From: Phenylobacterium deserti
Lineage (GTDB): Bacteria > Pseudomonadota > Alphaproteobacteria > Caulobacterales > Caulobacteraceae
Reading direction: 5' to 3'
NCBI GenBank assembly: GCA_945874825.1
Contig: CAMCIK010000001.1
Coordinates: 165,434 to 229,433 of the forward strand
Length of the DNA: 64,000 nt
Each line of letters opens with the position of its first letter. Within the stretch, counting starts at the first letter, position 1. Below, in pieces: positions 18,585 through 27,350 of the stretch. The notes below the pieces were generated by a model. That model was given only the letters and a program-made list of their open reading frames with translations, searched no databases and was not told the DNA's origin. The position numbers and the translations under genes are program-made.

Positions 18585-19945
18585 TGCGCCGCCATCTTGC
18601 CCCCATCGCCGCCGCCTTGGCCGTCGCCGCCGCACTTCCGGCCGCAGCCGAGACCCTCGCCATCACCGGCGCGCGGATCCTCACCGCTGGCCCGGCCGGG
18701 ACCCTGGAGCCGGGTGTGGTGGTCGTCCGCGATGGCAAGATCGTCTCGGTTGGCCGGGGCGCGCCGCCCGCCGGTGCCCGGGTGATCGACGCCTCGGGCG
18801 CCGTGGTGACTCCCGGCCTCTTTGCGACAGGGAGCCTGCTGGGCGCCGTCGAGATCAGCGCCCTGGGCGACGATCTTTCGGTCGACAATCCCCAGATCGG
18901 CGCCGCCTTTGACATCCGGGAAGGCCTGGATCCGGCCTCGACCCTGATCCCCGTGGCGCGGACGGGCGGGCTCACCAGCGCGGTCGTCCTGCCCCAGCCT
19001 GCCGGCGGCGGCTGGGACTACCACGAGGACGATGGCGACGTCGCGGACGACCAACTGACCTCCGGCGGCGGCGGTGGGCCACGGCCCAACACCCTGTTTG
19101 CCGGTCAGGGCGCCGTCATCCGCCTGAACGGTGGCGAGGACATGGTCGTGCGCGGCGGCGTCGGCGTGGTCGTGGCCTTCGGCAAGGCCGGGGCGCGGTC
19201 GGCCGGTGGGGCGCGGGGCGCCCAGACCGCGGCCCTGAAGGCGGTGCTCGCCGACGTCCGCGCCTACGCCGCGAACCGGGGCGCTTGGGAAAAGGGAAGC
19301 TATCGCGAGCTTGGCCTGTCCAAGGCAGACCTCGAGGCCCTGGTACCGCTCGTCCAGGGGCGCACACCCCTCATCGCCCGCGTCCACAGGGCGGCCGACA
19401 TCCGCGCCGTCCTGAAGCTTGCCCGGGAGGAGAAGCTGAAGCTCATCCTCGAAGGTGCCGAGGAAGGCTGGATGACGGCCGCCGAGATCGCCCGCGCCGG
19501 CGTCCCGGTGATCATCAATCCGATCACCAACCGTCCGGACAGCTTCGAGATCCTGGGCGCGACCCTGGAGAATGCCGCCCGGCTGCACGCCGCCGGCGTG
19601 ACCCTGGCCTTCACAGGGCCGGAGGGTGCCGCACACCGGGCCCGCGAGACCCGCTACGGCGCCGGGACGGCGGTGGCCTGGGGCCTGCCCTGGGACGCCG
19701 CTCTTGCAGCGGTGACGATCAATCCAGCGCGGATGTTCGGCGTCGGCGACCGCACGGGAAGCCTGGAGCCGGGCAAGGACGCCGACCTGGTTATCTGGTC
19801 AGGCGACCCCTTCGAACCCCTCTCGACGCCCAAGGCGGTCTACATCCGCGGCGAGGCCCAGTCCCTGACGACCCGGCAGACAGAGCTCAGGGACCGCTAC
19901 CTGGATCTCGGAAGGCCCCTGCCGCCCGCCTACAAACACCGCTAG
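18584..19945 (+). CDS. Amidohydrolase-like protein, probably catalytically degenerate
   Basis: A 453-residue exported protein (signal HLAPIAAALAVAAALPAAAE) from the same superfamily as the gene before it. The small beta-domain is well preserved (ITGARILTAGP, VVVRDGKIVSVG, TGSLEPGKDADLVIWSGDPF), but the metal motif is lost: where the partner has DSHSHLG this protein has ATGSLLG (residues 81-87), and the partner's SDDP acidic site corresponds to FTGPEG. It may therefore be a structural or regulatory partner of the upstream enzyme. The one-base overlap implies coupled translation. Confidence 0.82.
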   Translation: MRRHLAPIAAALAVAAALPAAAETLAITGARILTAGPAGTLEPGVVVVRDGKIVSVGRGAPPAGARVIDASGAVVTPGLFATGSLLGAVEISALGDDLSVDNPQIGAAFDIREGLDPASTLIPVARTGGLTSAVVLPQPAGGGWDYHEDDGDVADDQLTSGGGGGPRPNTLFAGQGAVIRLNGGEDMVVRGGVGVVVAFGKAGARSAGGARGAQTAALKAVLADVRAYAANRGAWEKGSYRELGLSKADLEALVPLVQGRTPLIARVHRAADIRAVLKLAREEKLKLILEGAEEGWMTAAEIARAGVPVIINPITNRPDSFEILGATLENAARLHAAGVTLAFTGPEGAAHRARETRYGAGTAVAWGLPWDAALAAVTINPARMFGVGDRTGSLEPGKDADLVIWSGDPFEPLSTPKAVYIRGEAQSLTTRQTELRDRYLDLGRPLPPAYKHR

Positions 19946-19964
19946 GGGCCGTCCGACCGGCGCG

Positions 19965-21758
19965 TCAGCCGACCAGAGCCTCGAAGGCGTCGACCTGGCG
20001 CTCAAGTTGGCGCACGCCCGCCGCCCAGAAGCCAGGGTCCCTGGGGTCGAGGCCAAAGCGCGCCAGGGCCTCGGCGCAGGTCCGGGTCCCCCCGGACGCC
20101 AGCAGGTCCTCGTAGAGGGGCACGAAGGCCAGGGGGTCCTCCCGGCGCCTTTCCATCAAGGCCCGGACCAGCAGGTCGCCGAAGGCGTAGGCGTAGACAT
20201 AGAAGGGCGAGTGCACGAAGTGGCTGATATAGCCCCAATAGTGCTCGTAGCCGGCGTTTAGCCGCACCGCCGGGCCCAGGCTGTCGCCCATCACCTCCAG
20301 CCAAAGTGCGCCGATCGCCTCGGGGGATAGCTCGCCATCGCGTCGGGCGGCGTGGAACCGGGTCTCGAACCGGTGGAAGGCCATTTGCCGGACGACAGTG
20401 TTCAGGCCATCCTCGATCTGTCCGGCCAGCAGGCCGAGCCTTTCCGCCGGTCCTGCCTCCGCCAGGAGTCGCTCGAAGACCAGCCCCTCGCCGAAGATGG
20501 AGGCGGTCTCCGCCAGGGTCAGGGGCGTGTCGGCCAGCAAGGTGCCCAGCGGGGCGCAGAGGCGCTGGTGGACAGCGTGGCCCAGCTCGTGGGCCAGGGT
20601 CAGGACATCCCGGCGCTCGCCCATGTAGTTCAGGAAGACATAGGGATGGTGCGGCGCGATCACCGGGTGGGAATAGGCTCCTGACTGCTTGCCCGGGCGG
20701 GGCCGGGCGTCGATCCAGGGTTGTTCGAAGAGGTCGCGGGCGCCGTCCGCGAACCGGGGCGCCAGGTCCCGGAAGCTGGCCTCGACGATCGCGCGCGCCT
20801 CGGGCCAGGTCCAGGTCCGCGGCGTGCCGGAGTCCAAAGGCGCATTGCGGTCCCAGTGATCCAGGGCGGTCCGCCCCATCACCTTCGCCTTCAGGCGGTA
20901 ATAGCGATGACTGACCCGCGCATAGCCGGATGAAACTGCGGTCTCGAGGGCGTGGACGGCCTCGGGGTCGACCTCATTGCCAAGGTGGCGTCCTGCTGCC
21001 GGATCCGGATACCGCCGCCAGCGATCCTCGACCTGCTTCTCGAAGGCCAGGGTGTTGAGGGCCAGGGCCAGGGTGGGTCCCGACTCGGCGAGGGCGGAGG
21101 ACAGGCCCGAGGCCACACTCCGGCGCGCTTCGGGGTTCGGGTCGGAAAGGGCGTTCAGCGCCTCCGGCAGCGTCAGCCGGCGCCGGCCCGCACGCACCTT
21201 CATCCGGGCGAGGGTCTCGTCATAGAGCCGGGTCCAGTTGGCCACCGCCGGGCCCCGGTCGACCAGAATCCTCTCCAGGTCCGCCGAGAGTTCGTGCGGC
21301 CGGAAGGCCCGCACCCGGCGCAGCCAGGGACGCCAGCGCCCGGCGTCGGGAAAGGCCGCGAGGGCGGCCTCGATCTCGGCGTCCTCCAGCTGGTTGATCT
21401 CGAGGGTGAAGAACAGGCTCTCGGCACCGATTGCAGCCGACCGTGTCCGGATGTCCGACTCGAAGCGCGCCCAGTCGGGGTCATCCCGGGCCGTGGACGC
21501 CGCCAGACCCGCGAAGGCCCCAACGCGCCAGAGCGCGTTGGAAGCCGCCTCGTTGAGCCGGATCCCCTTGTCCAGGAGCCCGCCCAGGGCGGCCGGGTCG
21601 GACCGCGAACTCACCAGGCGTCCCTTGAGGGTGACCAGTTCAGCGTTGGTGCTTGCAGCCGCGCCAAGGTCGGCGTCGATGCGGGGGTCCTCCCGGCCGG
21701 CGTAGAGGTCGTCAAGACGCCAGACGGGCAGGGTGTCGGGGGAAACATGAGCGGTCAT
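19965..21758 (-). CDS. M3 family oligoendopeptidase (PepF-like)
   Basis: A 597-residue zinc peptidase of family M3 (oligoendopeptidase F branch), which degrades short peptides in the cytoplasm. The zinc motif HELGHAVH starts at residue 390, preceded by the MGERRDVLTLA strand; the third ligand is in ASIFGEGLVFERLL. The rest is helical as in the family, and YAFGDLLVRALM near the C-terminus is typical of PepF proteins. No signal peptide is present. It is convergent with the amidohydrolase pair, with 19 bases between stops. Confidence 0.92.
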   Translation of the reverse strand: MTAHVSPDTLPVWRLDDLYAGREDPRIDADLGAAASTNAELVTLKGRLVSSRSDPAALGGLLDKGIRLNEAASNALWRVGAFAGLAASTARDDPDWARFESDIRTRSAAIGAESLFFTLEINQLEDAEIEAALAAFPDAGRWRPWLRRVRAFRPHELSADLERILVDRGPAVANWTRLYDETLARMKVRAGRRRLTLPEALNALSDPNPEARRSVASGLSSALAESGPTLALALNTLAFEKQVEDRWRRYPDPAAGRHLGNEVDPEAVHALETAVSSGYARVSHRYYRLKAKVMGRTALDHWDRNAPLDSGTPRTWTWPEARAIVEASFRDLAPRFADGARDLFEQPWIDARPRPGKQSGAYSHPVIAPHHPYVFLNYMGERRDVLTLAHELGHAVHQRLCAPLGTLLADTPLTLAETASIFGEGLVFERLLAEAGPAERLGLLAGQIEDGLNTVVRQMAFHRFETRFHAARRDGELSPEAIGALWLEVMGDSLGPAVRLNAGYEHYWGYISHFVHSPFYVYAYAFGDLLVRALMERRREDPLAFVPLYEDLLASGGTRTCAEALARFGLDPRDPGFWAAGVRQLERQVDAFEALVG

Positions 21759-21907
21759 GTCCCGAACCTAACCCACGGCTCCCCGCCGCCGCCAGCCCTG
21801 GGCTGACAGGGAAACGGCACCTTCGACTTGACGGGATGGCAGGTGAGGGGCGATTTTAGGGACCGGCTGGGGATCGCCGCTGACCTGACCGGAGTAGATA
21901 CCAGAAA

Positions 21908-22297
21908 ATGATGTTCCGAGCCGCCGTTCTGGCCCTGGCCACCCTGGCCGCCGTGCCCACCGTCTCCGCAGCGCAGACAGATCCCGCCCGCGCCTCAACC
22001 CCCTGCTTTCGCCTGAGCGACCTTGGCGGACACAAGATCGCCTCGTCCGACAGCCTCTACTATTCGGTGCGCCGAAAGGAAGTCTACAAGTTCACCTTCA
22101 GCGGATCCTGCCTCGCCGGCGTGACCAACTCGGACCCCCTGGTCCTGGAGCCCCTCGGCGCTTCCAGCCAGATCTGCAAGCCCATGGACCTGAACCTCGG
22201 TGTGGGCGGACCCATGTCCCGTCGGTGCATCATCAAGTCGATCGAGCGGTTGACCCCGGAACAGGCCGAAGCCCTGCCCAAGAAGCTGAAGCCCTAG
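21908..22297 (+). CDS. Small secreted four-cysteine protein (DUF6491-like), copy 1
   Basis: A 129-residue protein with a cleavable signal peptide (AAVLALATLAAVPTVSAAQ) and a mature domain carrying four cysteines (in CFRLSD, SGSCLA, SQICKP and SRRCII). Spacing and flanking motifs (YYSVRRKEVYKF, MDLNLGV, LTPEQAEALPKK) match the second copy at 56456-56872, so the two are paralogs. The four cysteines probably form two disulfides in the periplasm. The function is unknown and the family name is from memory. Confidence 0.75.
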   Translation: MMFRAAVLALATLAAVPTVSAAQTDPARASTPCFRLSDLGGHKIASSDSLYYSVRRKEVYKFTFSGSCLAGVTNSDPLVLEPLGASSQICKPMDLNLGVGGPMSRRCIIKSIERLTPEQAEALPKKLKP

Positions 22298-22314
22298 ATT
22301 CAGTTCCGCGGGCC

Positions 22315-23007
22315 TCAGCGGCCCTGGGGCAGGGGCTCGAGTCCCAGGCAGACCGAGACGCAGCGCCGCGCCAGCTCCTCGCCGGCGTCGACCATGGGCA
22401 CGCGGACATCCGCCGGGTCGAGCACGAGGGGCGCTTCGGTGCATCCGGCAATGACCGCCTCTGCGCCTTCGGTGACCAGGGCCTCGGCGAGGGCGGCCAT
22501 GCTCTCCCGGACCTCGGGTCCCAGGTCGCCACCCTTGATACGTGCCAGCAGGTCCATGAAGCGGGCCTGGTCGTCACGGGACAGGGTGACCAGCCCCATG
22601 CCCTGGGCGGCGATGTACTCGTGGTAGAGCCGGACGGCATCGCGGGTTCCCAGTACGCCCGCCCTGCGGGCACCCGTGTCGCGGGCGGCACGGCAGGCCG
22701 TCTCGATCATGTCCACCAGGGGAAGGCCCGAGGCCCGGCTGATCAGGTCCGCGTGGACGTGGGCGGTGTTGCAGGCAATTGCCAGGACCTGGGCGCCCGC
22801 GCCCTGGAGGCCGCCGGCCATCTCCGCCAGGACCGGCCCCGGCTGGGCGAAGGGATCGTTACGGTCGGGCACCTGGGGATTGATGTCCACGATGACACGG
22901 ATGTGGTCCTGGTCCCTGTTCGCAGGCGTCAGGGCCTGGAGCTTGCCCAGGAAGTCCAGTGTTGCGGCCGGCCCCATGCCGCCAAGGACGCCGAGAATCT
23001 GGCTCAT
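22315..23007 (-). CDS. Aspartate/glutamate racemase family protein
   Basis: A 230-residue PLP-independent amino-acid racemase of the Asp/Glu/hydantoin family. The opening ILGVLGGMGPAATLDFLGKL is typical of aspartate racemases, and the two active-site cysteines are in AIACNTAH and VIAGCTEAPL. The start overlaps the stop of the upstream PLP lyase gene by four bases, so the two are almost certainly one operon acting on D- or L-amino acids. The exact amino acid cannot be told from sequence. Confidence 0.88.
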   Translation of the reverse strand: MSQILGVLGGMGPAATLDFLGKLQALTPANRDQDHIRVIVDINPQVPDRNDPFAQPGPVLAEMAGGLQGAGAQVLAIACNTAHVHADLISRASGLPLVDMIETACRAARDTGARRAGVLGTRDAVRLYHEYIAAQGMGLVTLSRDDQARFMDLLARIKGGDLGPEVRESMAALAEALVTEGAEAVIAGCTEAPLVLDPADVRVPMVDAGEELARRCVSVCLGLEPLPQGR

Positions 23008-24008
23008 TCGAGATGTCCCTCCAGAACGGATGCATAGCCCGACAGACCCTGTGCGCCGCCGGTGTGCAGGAAGACCACGGTTTCGCCGGCCCAGCGACCC
23101 TTGCGGGCATAGTCGATGAGCCCTTTCACGGCCTTGCCGGTATAGACCGGGTCCAGCAGCAGGCCCTCGGTGCGGGCCGCGAGGCGCAGGGCCTCGAAGA
23201 CCCCCTCGTCGGCGATGCCGTAGCCGGCGCCAACATAGTCACAGTCCGCGACGGTCATTTCCCGATGCACCCGGTCCGCCGAGCCCAGCAGGGCGGCGGT
23301 CTCGACGGCAAGGGCGTGGACATTGGCCTCCTGGCGGTCCCTGGGCGCGCGAACGCCGAAGCCGTGGACGGGGATGTCCGCGCCGATCGCGGCCAGGCCG
23401 GCAACGAGGCCGGCGTGCGTGCCCGCACTGCCAGTGGCGGTGACGATCCGGTCGATCTTCAGGCCCTGGGCGTCAGCCTGGACCAGGAGTTCGCGGGCGC
23501 AGTCGGCGTAGCCCAGGGCCCCGACCGCATTCGAGCCGCCGCCCGGGATGATGTAGGGCCGACCGCCACGGGCACGGACCTCGTCCGCCACCTCCACAAG
23601 GGCCGCATTCATGTCGCTCCCGGCCGGGACCCGGCGCAGCCGCCCGCCCAGCAACCGATCGAGAAGGACATTGCCCGACAGGTTGTAGTCCTCGGCCTCC
23701 GTCGAAACCCGGGTCTCCAGGATGATCTCGCAGGCGAGCCCGAACCGGGCCGCGGCGGCGGCGGCCTGCCGGACGTGGTTGGACTGGACCGCCCCCTGGG
23801 TCACCAGGGTATCGGCCCCGGCCTCCAGGGCCTCGCCGACCAGGAACTCGAGCTTGCGCGTCTTGTTGCCGCCGCCGGCCAGGCCGGTGCAGTCGTCGCG
23901 CTTGACCCACAGGGTCGGGCCGCCAAGCGCAGCGGAGAGACGCGGCATGGGCTCCAGGGGCGTCGGCAGGAGGGCAAAGCGGGCGCGGGGGAAGCGGGCC
24001 AGGTGCAT
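23004..24008 (-). CDS. D-cysteine desulfhydrase / L-cysteate sulfo-lyase-type PLP enzyme
   Basis: A 334-residue fold-type II PLP enzyme of the ACC deaminase/D-cysteine desulfhydrase family. The PLP lysine is in GGGNKTRKLE (Lys49 by comparison with ACC deaminase), and the substrate loop is TQGAVQSNHVRQ. Known members split D-cysteine or L-cysteate, releasing pyruvate with ammonia and sulfide or sulfite; sequence alone does not separate these. It is the first gene of a two-gene operon with the racemase, which could supply or remove the D-enantiomer. Confidence 0.82.
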   Translation of the reverse strand: MHLARFPRARFALLPTPLEPMPRLSAALGGPTLWVKRDDCTGLAGGGNKTRKLEFLVGEALEAGADTLVTQGAVQSNHVRQAAAAAARFGLACEIILETRVSTEAEDYNLSGNVLLDRLLGGRLRRVPAGSDMNAALVEVADEVRARGGRPYIIPGGGSNAVGALGYADCARELLVQADAQGLKIDRIVTATGSAGTHAGLVAGLAAIGADIPVHGFGVRAPRDRQEANVHALAVETAALLGSADRVHREMTVADCDYVGAGYGIADEGVFEALRLAARTEGLLLDPVYTGKAVKGLIDYARKGRWAGETVVFLHTGGAQGLSGYASVLEGHLE

Positions 24009-24120
24009 GGACGGTCTCCTTGTGTCGCCCCATACACCGCCCGCCGTCGCGACGCACCCAGAAGACGCCCTTTCCAGGGCGGATATTCCCCCGGCGTCCC
24101 AGCGGCCCTAGATAGGGTCC

Positions 24121-24804
24121 ATGTCTCTCCCGGCACCCCTCAGGATTCGCGACCTCTCCAAGACAGTGCCCGGCGGCCGGGTGCTGTTCGAGGGTCTCGA
24201 CCTTGACCTCTCCGCCGGCGAGGTGGTGGCGATCACCGGGGAGTCCGGTGCTGGCAAGTCCTCCCTCCTGAACCTGGTCGCTGGCCTCGACGCCCCCGAC
24301 GGCGGCGAAATCTGGATCGGTGGCCGGGCCCTCTCCGGACTGAATGAGGCGGAACGGACCCGGCTGCGGCGGGAGCAGCTGGGCTTCGTCTTCCAGGCCT
24401 TCCACATCCTCCCCCACCTGACCCTAGCGCAGAATACCGCCCTGCCCCTGGTGCTGGCCGGGGTCGAGGGCGACACCGCCCTCGCCCGGGCCGCAGAGCT
24501 TCTGGTCGCCGTCGGCCTCGGCGGCCGGGAGGCTGACTTCCCGTCGCGCCTATCGGGGGGCGAGCTGCAACGCACGGCCATCGCCCGGGCCCTGGTGCAT
24601 CAGCCCGGCCTGATCCTGGCGGATGAGCCCACAGGCAACCTGGATCCGGAGACCGCCGACCGCAGCCTCGCCCTGCTGCTGGATGCAGCGCGGTCCCGGG
24701 GGGCCTCTGTCCTCCTCGTCACCCACTCGGTCCGCGCAGCCGAGGCGGCTGACCGGACCCTGGTCCTCGGTCGCAGCGGACTCAGGAACCCGCATGCCGG
24801 CTGA
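24121..24804 (+). CDS. ABC transporter ATP-binding protein (LolD/YbbA type, AttE-like)
   Basis: A 227-residue ABC ATPase of the MacB/LolD branch, which couples to FtsX-fold permeases rather than importers. Walker A GESGAGKSS, Q-loop FVFQAFHILP, signature LSGGELQRTA, and Walker B LILADEPTGNLD are all present. The stop overlaps the start of a large FtsX-type permease, which in turn abuts a lipocalin/CrtC-like secreted protein. This gene order is the one annotated as AttEFGH in other proteobacteria. The transported substrate is unknown. Confidence 0.9.
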   Translation: MSLPAPLRIRDLSKTVPGGRVLFEGLDLDLSAGEVVAITGESGAGKSSLLNLVAGLDAPDGGEIWIGGRALSGLNEAERTRLRREQLGFVFQAFHILPHLTLAQNTALPLVLAGVEGDTALARAAELLVAVGLGGREADFPSRLSGGELQRTAIARALVHQPGLILADEPTGNLDPETADRSLALLLDAARSRGASVLLVTHSVRAAEAADRTLVLGRSGLRNPHAG

Positions 24805-27349
24805 TCCGGCGCTTCCACCGACCCTCCTGGGCTGGATGGTCCGCGGCGAGTGGAGGGCCAACCCGGTCCGTACACTGGTGGCTGTGCTCGCCATCGCCGT
24901 CGGCGTGGCGCTCGGCTTCGCCGTTCACCTCGTCAACCGCTCGGCCCTCGCCGAGTTCGACTCCGCCGTGCGCAGCGTCAGCGGTTCAGCGGACATCCGG
25001 ATCGAGGCGGTGACACCGGCGGGGTTCGACGAGGCCCTGTACCCGCGCATCGCTCGCCTGCCCGGACTTGTGGCGGTCAGCCCCGTGATCGAGATCGCCG
25101 CCCGGACGACAGCCGGCGATCCCCTGACCGTCATCGGATTGGATCCGCTGAGGGCATCTCGGGTGACGCCAGCCCTGGCCGCCGCCTCGGGACCGGGATC
25201 CGGCATGGGGTTCGGTTCAGGGTCCGGGAGGGGCGTGGAGGACGCCGTCTGGCTGTCCCCGGCCACGGGATGGCGGGCTGAACCTGGCGCGGGGTCCGCC
25301 ACCTTCGAGATCCGGGAAGGCGGGCGACGACTCGTCTTTCCCGTGGCGGGCGGCCTGCCCGGGGTGGAGGCCGGCCGGCGGATCGCCGTCGCCGATATCG
25401 CTGCCGTCCAGCAGAAGTTCGACAGGGTCGGCCGACTGACGCGGCTCGATGTCATGCTTGCACCCGGGTTAGGGCCAGATGCCGCGGCCCAGGAGATCCT
25501 GGCCGTCCTGCCTCCGGATGCGCGCCTGGTGACGCCGGAGGCGGAGACCCGCCGCACCAGCGACCTGTCCCGCGCCTATCGCGTCAACCTGGGCATGCTG
25601 GCCATGGTCGCCCTGCTGACGGGGGGCTTCCTGGTCTTCTCGGCCCAGTCCCTGTCGATCGCACGGCGGCGACCGGCCTTCGCCCTGCTTCGGGTGCTGG
25701 GGCTCCAGAGACGGGGCCTGTTCCTGCAGGTCCTGGCAGAGGGCGCCAGCCTGGGAGTCCTCGGCGCGGCCCTGGGGCTTGCAGCCGGGGCGGGCCTGGC
25801 CTGGGGCGTCCTGGGCCTCCTTGGCGGCGATCTCGGGGGTGGCTATTTCAGCGGCAGCCAGCCTGTTCTCGAGATCTCGCCGGCCTGGGCGGCCTTTCAC
25901 GCCGGCCTGGGGCTGGCGGTGGCAATTGCCGGAAGCCTGTTTCCCGCCCTCGAGGCCGCCGGAGCCCCCCCGGCCGAGGCCCTGAAGGCGGCGGGACGGT
26001 CCGGGGACCCCGAGCGCCGTCCGCCCCTGGTCCCCGCCCTCGTCCTCGGGTCCGTCGGCCTTGCAGCGGCCTTCGCCCCCCCGGTCGCCGGCCTGCCCCT
26101 GTTCGGCTATGCCGCCATCGCCCTCATCCTCGCGGCAGGGGTCGCCGCCATGCCCTGGCTGGCGCGGGTGATGATCGCCCCCTTGGCCAGGATGAAGGCG
26201 CCGGTTCCCGTCCGGCTGGCGGCCGCGCGTCTGGCGGGTGCGCCTGACCAGGCGGCTGTCGCGCTCTGCGGACTTGTGGCCAGCGCCGGCCTGATGGCTG
26301 CCATGGGCCTGATGGTCTCGAGCTTCCGGGGGTCCGTGGACGAATGGCTGGTCGCCATCCTGCCTGCGGACATCTACCTCAGGGTCGCAGCGGCCGAGAC
26401 CTCGGGCCTGGATCCCGGCCTTCAGGCCGCCCTGGCCGCCCTTCCTGGCGTTACCGGCATGGAGTCCCGCCGGTCCCTGACCCTGAAGCTCGCGCCCGAG
26501 CGTCCTGCGGTCACCCTGCTGGCGATCCCCGTACCCCCAGGCACCAGCGTCCCCGACCTGCCCTGGCGGCGCGCGCCGACGACCGTCGGGCCGGGAGAGA
26601 CTCCGGTCTGGATCTCCGAGCCCCTGTCGCGCCTCTACCACCTGGCGCCGGGAGACAAACTTGATCTTCCCCTGGCGGGCCGGTCCGTGCGCCTGCGGGT
26701 GGCGGGGGTCTGGCGGGACTATGGCCGGCAGTTCGGCGCCCTGGCCGTGCAGCGTTCGGACTATGTCCGCCTGACCGGCGACACCGGGGCCAACGAGGCG
26801 GCGCTGACCCTGTCTCCGGACGCCGATCGGGCAGAGGTCCTGGCGCGGGTGCGCGGGGCCCTGCCCCTGGATCTCGCCGCCCAGACCGAGATCGCGCCCG
26901 CTGGCGAGATCCGCCAGGCCGCCCTGAAGATCTTCGACCGGAGCTTTGCGGTGACCTACGCCTTGGAGGCCGTCGCGGTGCTTGTGGGGGTCGCCGGGGT
27001 CGCCGCGACGGTCTCGGCCCAGACCCTGGCCCGGCGAAGGGAGTTCGGCATGCTGAGGCACGTTGGGGCGGGGCGCGGCCAGATCCTCGCCATGCTGGCC
27101 CTTGAGGGCGCCTTCCTGGGCGCCGTGGGCGCGGTCGCCGGCCTCGCCCTTGGGGCGGCCATGGGCCAGGTTCTGATCCAGGTGGTGAACCCTCAGTCCT
27201 TCAACTGGACCATGGACACCCGCTGGCCCTGGGGCCTGCTGGGCGGGCTGACCCTCGCCCTGACCCTGGCCTCGGCCCTCACCGCCCTCCTCGCAGGCCG
27301 TAGCGCCCTTTCGGCGGATGCGGTGCGGGCCGTACGGGAGGACTGGTAG
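24794..27349 (+). CDS. FtsX-family ABC transporter permease (AttF/AttG-like)
   Basis: An 851-residue permease with two FtsX-type modules: a helix near residue 30 (LVAVLAIAVGVALGFAVHLV), a large periplasmic domain, then helices near 265-460, and a repeat of the arrangement in the second half with the last helices after residue 730. The length suggests that two half-permeases (as in separate AttF and AttG) are fused. I chose ATG 24794 (MPADPALPP), which overlaps the ATPase stop by 11 bases; the frame extends upstream only as shadow of the ATPase gene. It probably moves a lipid or lipoprotein-like cargo from the inner membrane. Confidence 0.88.
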   Translation: MPADPALPPTLLGWMVRGEWRANPVRTLVAVLAIAVGVALGFAVHLVNRSALAEFDSAVRSVSGSADIRIEAVTPAGFDEALYPRIARLPGLVAVSPVIEIAARTTAGDPLTVIGLDPLRASRVTPALAAASGPGSGMGFGSGSGRGVEDAVWLSPATGWRAEPGAGSATFEIREGGRRLVFPVAGGLPGVEAGRRIAVADIAAVQQKFDRVGRLTRLDVMLAPGLGPDAAAQEILAVLPPDARLVTPEAETRRTSDLSRAYRVNLGMLAMVALLTGGFLVFSAQSLSIARRRPAFALLRVLGLQRRGLFLQVLAEGASLGVLGAALGLAAGAGLAWGVLGLLGGDLGGGYFSGSQPVLEISPAWAAFHAGLGLAVAIAGSLFPALEAAGAPPAEALKAAGRSGDPERRPPLVPALVLGSVGLAAAFAPPVAGLPLFGYAAIALILAAGVAAMPWLARVMIAPLARMKAPVPVRLAAARLAGAPDQAAVALCGLVASAGLMAAMGLMVSSFRGSVDEWLVAILPADIYLRVAAAETSGLDPGLQAALAALPGVTGMESRRSLTLKLAPERPAVTLLAIPVPPGTSVPDLPWRRAPTTVGPGETPVWISEPLSRLYHLAPGDKLDLPLAGRSVRLRVAGVWRDYGRQFGALAVQRSDYVRLTGDTGANEAALTLSPDADRAEVLARVRGALPLDLAAQTEIAPAGEIRQAALKIFDRSFAVTYALEAVAVLVGVAGVAATVSAQTLARRREFGMLRHVGAGRGQILAMLALEGAFLGAVGAVAGLALGAAMGQVLIQVVNPQSFNWTMDTRWPWGLLGGLTLALTLASALTALLAGRSALSADAVRAVREDW

Positions 27350-27350
27350 G

